From: Mycolicibacterium sp. CH28
GTDB lineage: Bacteria; Actinomycetota; Actinomycetes; Mycobacteriales; Mycobacteriaceae
DNA length: 64,000 nt
Direction: 5' to 3'
Assembly: GCF_004745805.1 (NCBI RefSeq)
Contig: NZ_SRLQ01000018.1
Location: 62,001-126,000 of the forward strand
The notes beneath the pieces are model-generated. The model was not told where the DNA came from and searched no databases. It saw nothing but the letters and a program-made list of their open reading frames with translations. How positions within the stretch are numbered: position 1 is the stretch's first letter; the number at the start of each line of letters is the position of its first letter. The position numbers and the translations under genes are program-made. This document shows positions 58,757 through 64,000 of the stretch, piece after piece.

Positions 58757-61700
58757 GTCGTGATCGTCGCGGCGGTCGAGAACTCCGAGGTATCACCGGA
58801 TGCACTGGTGGCGGTGACGGTGATGAACCCGCCGGCGCTGACAGTGCCCGGAACGGTGATGGTGACATCCTTGTGCCCTTGGACGTTCGTCACCGTGTCC
58901 AGCAGTTGTTGACCCTGCACCGGGCTGCCCGCGGTGCTCGGCGAGTAGAACACCTGCACCGTGTACAGGCCGGAACTCGGTGGCTGGACCGTGAACGTCA
59001 CCGTGAGGCTGGTACCGCTCAGCACTGCGGACTGCACGTCCGGCGCCGGCTGGTCATTGTTGCCACCTGTCTGCAGGTGGATACCCAGCCCGCCGGTCCC
59101 GCCGTTGCCGTAGATGGAGTTGGACAGAATCTGGTTCCCACTGCCGGTGCTGACGACGACACCATCGGAGCCGTTGTCGATGATCACGTTATTCTCGATC
59201 AAGGCGCCCGTGGTTTCGTTGAGCTGAACCCCGTTGCCGCCGTTACCGCTGATCGCGAAATCCTGGATCGTCGACCCGTTGGACTGTGCGATGACGACCC
59301 CGCTGTCGGTGAAGTTCGCGATCAGCCCGCCGCCGGTAAAAGTGGCCGTGACCCCATCGCCGATGGACAGGCCCTTGGTGTTGGAGAAGCCGAGGTTGCC
59401 TGCAAGAGCGACATAATGGGGCGCGATGACGGTAGCCGAGGCATTCGAGCCGCTCGTCGCGAGGGTGAGTCCGCCCAGCGGGTTGGTCACTCCGACATCG
59501 CCGTTCAGTTGGGCCGTCTTGCCGTCGCCAGGTGTCAGCGTCAGCTGGTAGCCGCGGCCGGATTGAGAGTCGATGCGGCCACCGAAGGTGATATCGCCAC
59601 CTGCCACGCTGACCGGCCCCACCAGGGTGGCGGCGCCGCCCGCCGTGAACGACCCGCCGGTCGTCGAGTACAAGCCGTTGAGCGACACGGCGTCGTTGTA
59701 GGTCTGGTTGCCCGTGGTCGCCACCGACACGGCGCTGGTGGTCCCGCCCGCGTCCGTGGTCAGACTGGTCAGGGGCTGCAGGCTCCCCACCTCACGCACG
59801 AATTGAGTTGAGCCACCGGAATTTACCGCCAGACCCGCTGCACCCGCACCCGCATCCACGGTACCGGCGAACGTGACATCCCCGCTGCCCGCGTTGACGA
59901 CGGTACTGCCGAGCAGGGTCGTCACACCGCCGACGGTGAAGTCACCACCGCCGGTGGTGTAAGTGCCGGTCAGGTTTGCGGCCTGTCGGTAGGTCTGCGA
60001 GCCCGTGGTGGTCACCGACTGCAGCGACACCGTCGCCTGGGCCCCGGTGGGCCGCAGCCAGATGACCTGGTCCGCGACGTCGAACATGACGTCGAAGTCG
60101 TTGTACAGGTTGAGGCCGGTGTTGACGTTCTGGATGCCGCCGGGCTGTCCGGCCTGATAGTGGACGAGGTTGACCGATCCGTTGTCGCCGGCCACAAAGG
60201 TCCACGTCAGCGGGTCACGCCCCATGGTGGTCGGGAACTGCGCGGTGAAGGTCGTGCCCGGTTGTAGCTGGTCATTGACGTTATACGGGTCGCCGCCCTG
60301 GTTCTGGGTCCGGATCCCGGTCGACGGCGCGCCGCTGTCGATCAGGGAGGGCAGGGTGGAATCCACCCCGATTTGCTGTGCCGGCTGATCCCCCTGCTGC
60401 GCGGTGTAGCTGGGCGCGAAGCCGAACCAGCTCAGCACCTGATAGCCCGAGACCGGGTAGGTTCCGCCGCTGCTCGCCGGTGTCACCGGGACGGCATAGG
60501 TGAACTGGTTGCGCAGGCTGTCGGTGACGCCGACGGTCAGCTGCGGTTGGATACCGATCGGTCCGAGTTGCACCAGGAATCCGCTGGACAGGTTCCCCGG
60601 AAGCTGAAACAGCGGGTTCGCCAGGGGATTGGCCAACCCGGGGACGGCCAGTGTGTTGAACGACGCTCCGAAATCACCGAAGAAGTGGTCCTGGACCGGC
60701 GGGGCATCGGGGTTGGTGAAGTCAAAGGTGGTGCCTGCGTTGGTATTTCCACCATTCAGGATGGCGGCGATCTGGATCGGCTGGGTGGACACCGTGTGTG
60801 AGCCCTGGCCGAGGGTGATGGCGGTATTGGCGACGACGCCGTTGTAATAGTTGGTCGACGAATAGGTTTCCGAGACCCCGGTGGACGTCAACGGCGTGTC
60901 CTTCCAGAACGCCGAGTTGTAGCCGGCGAAGAACGCGACACCGCCGGTGTCGAATTCGTACATCTGCGAGGGATTGTGACCGATGGCCACGTCAATGCCG
61001 TATTTGACCTGCCCTTGGCCGGACGTGCTGAACTCCGGAAGGTAGTGCAGCGGAATGGTCACCGAGTCAGCGGACTGCTGTATGACGAGCGGGGCGATAC
61101 CCTGCGTGAGCAGGCTGGCCAGCGGGGTCACCCCGCCGACGGCCGCCTCGAAGGTGGTCTTGCCCAACGCCGTCACGCTCAGTGACTGCTTGCCCGCCTT
61201 CGCCGCGTCTACCGTGCCGGCGAACTTGACGTCCTGGTTGCCCGCTTCGACGGAGACGTTGTTGGCGAGGATCACCGGGGCATCGATCTCGACGCCTTGC
61301 ATGCCTCGCACGGCATCGCGCAGCGTCAGGCTGTCGCCGTTGGTCACCGCCAAGGTCACCTTGCCGGCCACGGACGCACCAGCGCCGAACCGGACGGAGT
61401 CGATCTGGGATGTGGTCAGAGCCCCCGCCATCTGCCCGGAGGCCAGGACGACGCCGGCACACCCCGCATTGCCCGGATTGCCCACCGAGACCGTCGTCTG
61501 GGAGCCCGTGGTGAATGTGGTGGCACGGAAGAACGACGGGTCGCCCGATATCTGAAGCGAGGAGCCGTCCTGTCGGAAGTAGGCGACACTGCCGGTGTTG
61601 ACCGCGACGGTGAGCGAATTGCCGACCAGGCTGGCCGTGACGCCCTCCGGCACGAAGAACAACGTGCGGCGAATCAGCACGAGCGCTCCCGCGACGATGT

Positions 61701-62277
61701 CTGAGATCGGGTTGGCCGGAAAGGCGGACAACCCGGTGAAGGCCGAGTTGAACAGATGGTTGACGGCCGCGGTGATTACCTGGGCGGGCGACGCAGCCGT
61801 CGCTCCCCAGCACACCGCACACCCGGCGTTGCCGGTCGACGACGCGGCGGACGCGCTCGGCGCTGTTGCGGCCCGCGGAGCAAAGTGCGCCGATCGGGGC
61901 TGCACCTGGGCCGCTGACTGGGTCCCAACGGGGTCAGCCGCTGCGGCGGCGACCGGCTGTGCAGCCGCCTCCGGGGGAGCGCTCAGCCGCGACGCCGGTC
62001 GAGCCGCCGCGCTGGCCGGGGATCGCACAGCAGTCACCGCCGCGCGCGCACCGTGGACCGTCGCCGCTGCTTGGGCCTGGGAACCGCGGGCTCCGCTCCG
62101 AACCGACCGCGGCGCCACTGATCCGGTCTCCTTGCCGTCCCGGCCCGCCGGACCCGCCGACGCGGCGGGCGAGTCGGTGTTGGGGGAATCGGCCGCGGCC
62201 ACCGCGATCTGCGGCCCGGTAAACGTCATTCCCAGCAAAAACGCGGTCGCCCCGGCCCGCGCGATGTGATTCGCCAC
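58753..62277 (-). CDS. Giant exported protein: aspartic-protease-like domain inserted in haemagglutinin-like repeats, with C-terminal beta-helix
   Basis: 1174 residues. GTG at 62277 follows GAGGGGGAG. Layout: signal peptide (1-28); Ala/Ser/Pro/Arg-rich linker (30-145); GNAGCA motif (149-154), repeated at 269-274; hydrophobic helix (about 190-205); haemagglutinin-like repeat (about 300-390); pepsin-like protease region (about 400-745) with FDTGG (Asp443) and LIDSGAPSTG (Asp647), ending MFDVADQVIWLRP like the C-terminal end of pepsin-type folds; more repeats (750-960: TTTGSQTYRQAANLTG, TTGNQTYNDAVSLNG, VTFAGTVDAG); right-handed beta-helix of PbH1 type (980-1070, Gly/Asn rungs); final beta-sandwich (1085-1174). 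The two Asp motifs recall mycobacterial PecA-type PE_PGRS proteases, but there is no PE domain. Probably a surface protein. Confidence 0.85.
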   Translation of the reverse strand: MANHIARAGATAFLLGMTFTGPQIAVAAADSPNTDSPAASAGPAGRDGKETGSVAPRSVRSGARGSQAQAAATVHGARAAVTAVRSPASAAARPASRLSAPPEAAAQPVAAAAADPVGTQSAAQVQPRSAHFAPRAATAPSASAASSTGNAGCAVCWGATAASPAQVITAAVNHLFNSAFTGLSAFPANPISDIVAGALVLIRRTLFFVPEGVTASLVGNSLTVAVNTGSVAYFRQDGSSLQISGDPSFFRATTFTTGSQTTVSVGNPGNAGCAGVVLASGQMAGALTTSQIDSVRFGAGASVAGKVTLAVTNGDSLTLRDAVRGMQGVEIDAPVILANNVSVEAGNQDVKFAGTVDAAKAGKQSLSVTALGKTTFEAAVGGVTPLASLLTQGIAPLVIQQSADSVTIPLHYLPEFSTSGQGQVKYGIDVAIGHNPSQMYEFDTGGVAFFAGYNSAFWKDTPLTSTGVSETYSSTNYYNGVVANTAITLGQGSHTVSTQPIQIAAILNGGNTNAGTTFDFTNPDAPPVQDHFFGDFGASFNTLAVPGLANPLANPLFQLPGNLSSGFLVQLGPIGIQPQLTVGVTDSLRNQFTYAVPVTPASSGGTYPVSGYQVLSWFGFAPSYTAQQGDQPAQQIGVDSTLPSLIDSGAPSTGIRTQNQGGDPYNVNDQLQPGTTFTAQFPTTMGRDPLTWTFVAGDNGSVNLVHYQAGQPGGIQNVNTGLNLYNDFDVMFDVADQVIWLRPTGAQATVSLQSVTTTGSQTYRQAANLTGTYTTGGGDFTVGGVTTLLGSTVVNAGSGDVTFAGTVDAGAGAAGLAVNSGGSTQFVREVGSLQPLTSLTTDAGGTTSAVSVATTGNQTYNDAVSLNGLYSTTGGSFTAGGAATLVGPVSVAGGDITFGGRIDSQSGRGYQLTLTPGDGKTAQLNGDVGVTNPLGGLTLATSGSNASATVIAPHYVALAGNLGFSNTKGLSIGDGVTATFTGGGLIANFTDSGVVIAQSNGSTIQDFAISGNGGNGVQLNETTGALIENNVIIDNGSDGVVVSTGSGNQILSNSIYGNGGTGGLGIHLQTGGNNDQPAPDVQSAVLSGTSLTVTFTVQPPSSGLYTVQVFYSPSTAGSPVQGQQLLDTVTNVQGHKDVTITVPGTVSAGGFITVTATSASGDTSEFSTAATITT

Positions 62278-62428
62278 TAACCCACTCCCCCTCGGGTTCG
62301 ACCCGCATCAGAACGTAAAGCGTAGCGCCACATTCACCGGGCCGATCGGTGAATTCGTCGCCGAGTTTCAGACCGGTAGCTGAACACCGGATGACCACAT
62401 TCCAGCGCAGTTTCATGCGCCTTGGCCG

Positions 62429-63676
62429 TCACGCCGGCGGGGTCAGCACCGACTTGCCCATCCACCGGCACGCGAGCAGTGCAATCTGAATCTTCACGAT
62501 CCTGTCCGAGTTGTCGAAGCTCGCGCCGCACGCCTCCATCGCCTGCGTCACCCGGTACTGAATGGTGTTGCGATGAAGGAACATTGCGTCAGCAGTCCCG
62601 GCGTAGCTGCGGTTGCGAGCCAGGAACTCACGCAACGTCTCGCGTAACCAACGATTGCGTTCATCGTCGGCGGCCAAGCCGCCGAGGGTGCGCCGAACGA
62701 ACAGTTGCAGCTCGCGGACATTCGCAGCCATCAACGCGATGGGCGCAACCTCGTCATGGCATACCAGCCGACCCAGACTCGGCCCCCCGTAGAGGGCGAT
62801 GGCCTTGGCTTGTTCGGCTTCGCGCAGAGAACGCCGGAACCCGTCCACACCGTGGCCGACGTCACCGATGGCGAGCCTGACCGACAGGTCGACGTCTGCC
62901 ACGGATTGATGCAGGCTGGCGAAGTCGACGCCGTCGGTCGGCCACCAGAACCGGGCTTCTCTTTCGTCGGTCGGCACCATCAATGCCGGGCCGGTCGCGC
63001 CAAGCGCCGCCCCGACCACCGCGCCGGCGTTCTCGAATACGTTGGCGGCATCGCGGGTGGCCACCGAATCGCTCGGCCACATCACGGCCGCGACGTGGCC
63101 GCGATCCAGGCGGTATTCCAGTGCCTCCTCGGCCTTTCCGATGTCGACCCCGGCACCGGACAGCACCAGGTTCACCCAGTGCTGACGCAGGCCACTGCGG
63201 CTGCTGACCCACCGATCACGTTCGCGTTCATAGGCCACCCCAACCTGGTCACAGACATGGTCGATGAACGCCGCGGCACGATGGACCAGTTCACGTGCAG
63301 CGGGCAACGACTGCTCGGTTGCCGCCTGGCTCGCCAGCAGTGCCATCGCCTCGTCGACGAACCGGCTGTGCCCGATCCGGTAGGCGCGGATCAGCGCCGA
63401 GAGCGCGACGTCACGCTGGGCAAGGGCACGTGCGTAGGCCAGTGCCGCACTCGGCGCCTCGACATCGTCGACCGCGCCACCATGCTCCAAGAAATGGATC
63501 GCGGCGACCACATTCTCGGTGATGCTGGCATACAGCAGGTCGACAATTCGCGAGTCATCGTCGAGGAGCTTGATCTCCAAGCGCGTCGTCAACACCAGCC
63601 CGGCGATGAACTCGTCACGGCGGGCACCCATCTGCTGGGCGAGCCACGACACGACGGCAGACCCGTCAGCGGCCAT
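62429..63676 (-). CDS. PucR/CdaR-type regulator
   Basis: 415-residue regulator beginning MAADGSAVVSWLAQQMGARR. The C-terminal HTH_30 is RWLRETLREFLARNRSYAGT, followed by ADAMFLHRNTIQYRVTQAME, typical of PucR/CdaR proteins. The N-terminal half is a RsbRD/GGDEF-like helical sensor region with IRAYRIGHSRFVDEAMALLA. The ATG at 63676 has GAGGGGG upstream. It lies 151 bp upstream of the giant exported protein on the same strand and could control it. It is divergent from the adenylate-forming enzyme at 63841, an equally good target. Confidence 0.85.
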   Translation of the reverse strand: MAADGSAVVSWLAQQMGARRDEFIAGLVLTTRLEIKLLDDDSRIVDLLYASITENVVAAIHFLEHGGAVDDVEAPSAALAYARALAQRDVALSALIRAYRIGHSRFVDEAMALLASQAATEQSLPAARELVHRAAAFIDHVCDQVGVAYERERDRWVSSRSGLRQHWVNLVLSGAGVDIGKAEEALEYRLDRGHVAAVMWPSDSVATRDAANVFENAGAVVGAALGATGPALMVPTDEREARFWWPTDGVDFASLHQSVADVDLSVRLAIGDVGHGVDGFRRSLREAEQAKAIALYGGPSLGRLVCHDEVAPIALMAANVRELQLFVRRTLGGLAADDERNRWLRETLREFLARNRSYAGTADAMFLHRNTIQYRVTQAMEACGASFDNSDRIVKIQIALLACRWMGKSVLTPPA

Positions 63677-63840
63677 TGCCACCCCCTCGTCAGGAAACGA
63701 CGCGTCCCGGTCGTGGCCATGATCTTCGTGCGCTCCGCACAAAGTCAACCCGGATGTTCATGGATCGCGCATATGGCGCGGCTCACACGACCCCCATAGT
63801 GTGAGGCCAACCTAAGCAAACCAGCACGTCAGGAACCCAG

Positions 63841-64000
63841 ATGCACTTTGCCGATCTTTTCCAGCGTCGACTTGAGCAGGGATCCGAGCTGCCAGCCTTG
63901 GCAGATGAGCACAACGGGACCTTGAGCAACGCCGAGACCGCGGCCCGCATCGACCTCGCCCGCGCGTGCCTGTCCGCAGCGGGGGTCTCGGCCGGCGACG
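63841..64000 (+). CDS. Adenylate-forming enzyme (acyl-CoA synthetase type), 5' end only
   Basis: 53 codons before the window ends. MHFADLFQRRLEQGSELPAL is followed by ADEHNGTLSNAETAARIDLA, RACLSAAGVSAGD, the N-terminal pattern of AMP-binding (acyl-CoA synthetase/ligase) proteins, where the ATP-binding core comes later. AGGA is placed 6-9 nt before the ATG. It is divergent from the PucR-type regulator. Assignment rests on this short stretch only. Confidence 0.6.
   Translation, partial: MHFADLFQRRLEQGSELPALADEHNGTLSNAETAARIDLARACLSAAGVSAGD

Noticed and set aside
59000..60000. Repeats in the giant gene as a possible CRISPR or DNA repeat array
   Set aside because: Similarity is at the protein level (solenoid units), with no regular identical DNA repeats or spacers.

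Overview
The window is high-GC actinobacterial DNA and most likely comes from a rapidly growing mycobacterium (Mycolicibacterium type). The pointers are a secreted cutinase, luciferase-like (F420-type) oxidoreductases, a DUF732 protein, a Tat-exported DUF1906 protein, an MmcO-type multicopper oxidase, a double-hotdog MaoC hydratase, a fused FadE-like acyl-CoA dehydrogenase and frequent GTG starts. No tRNA, rRNA, CRISPR array, insertion sequence or phage gene was recognised. Gene density is very high and the only non-coding stretch over 300 bp is 43885-44213.

Layout. 1-5.7 kb: cutinase (cut by the left edge), FAD monooxygenase divergent from a MarR regulator with an obvious operator, a broken LLM oxidoreductase, an intact LLM oxidoreductase divergent from a double-length Lrp regulator. 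5.7-12.7 kb: a PucR-controlled catabolic unit (APC permease, two SDRs, ureohydrolase, NodB-type deacetylase; overlapping or touching genes), then TenA and a TetR on the other strand. 13.5-16.6 kb: amidohydrolase plus fused acyl-CoA dehydrogenase. 16.6-22.7 kb: large LuxR-type ATPase regulator divergent from SDR / alpha-beta hydrolase / quinone-oxidoreductase-like / nitroreductase genes. 22.7-29.7 kb: DUF1906 protein (frameshifted), YkuD transpeptidase-like protein, an arylsulfatase remnant joined to a 5'-truncated TetR, copper oxidase, MgtC-like membrane protein, AlkC-like DNA glycosylase, small ABM-fold protein divergent from a CGNR regulator. 30.3-36.1 kb: Ski2-like helicase, release factor 3, cysteine-desulfurase-like enzyme. 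36.4-43.9 kb: bicupin, hydrolase, GH6 and GH114 glycosidases, DsbA-like protein, DUF732 protein with a K+ channel, MaoC hydratase. 44.2-47.4 kb: two-component system plus an orphan regulator with a degenerate receiver. 47.5-50.7 kb: GT39 and GT2-GtrA glycosyltransferases. 51-58.7 kb: frameshifted secreted peptide, TetR, methyltransferase-acyltransferase pair, GH27 lipoprotein, DedA protein, broken flavin reductase, universal stress protein, second APC permease. 58.7-64 kb: a 1174-residue exported protein, a PucR/CdaR-like regulator and the start of an adenylate-forming enzyme.

Two themes stand out. First, the 1174-residue protein at 58753-62277 carries two Asp-Thr/Ser-Gly motifs of a pepsin-like aspartic protease domain inserted inside an array of haemagglutinin-like repeats, followed by a right-handed beta-helix; I know of no described protein with this layout. 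Second, the window holds an unusual number of lesions: three genes that kept both ends but lost their middles (LLM enzyme, arylsulfatase, flavin reductase), two frameshifts at G/C homopolymers, and two heptanucleotide tandem arrays, one of which determines whether the MarR gene ends or fuses to its neighbour and one of which sits in a translation initiation region.

All functional names are from reading the translated sequence by eye. No database search was run.
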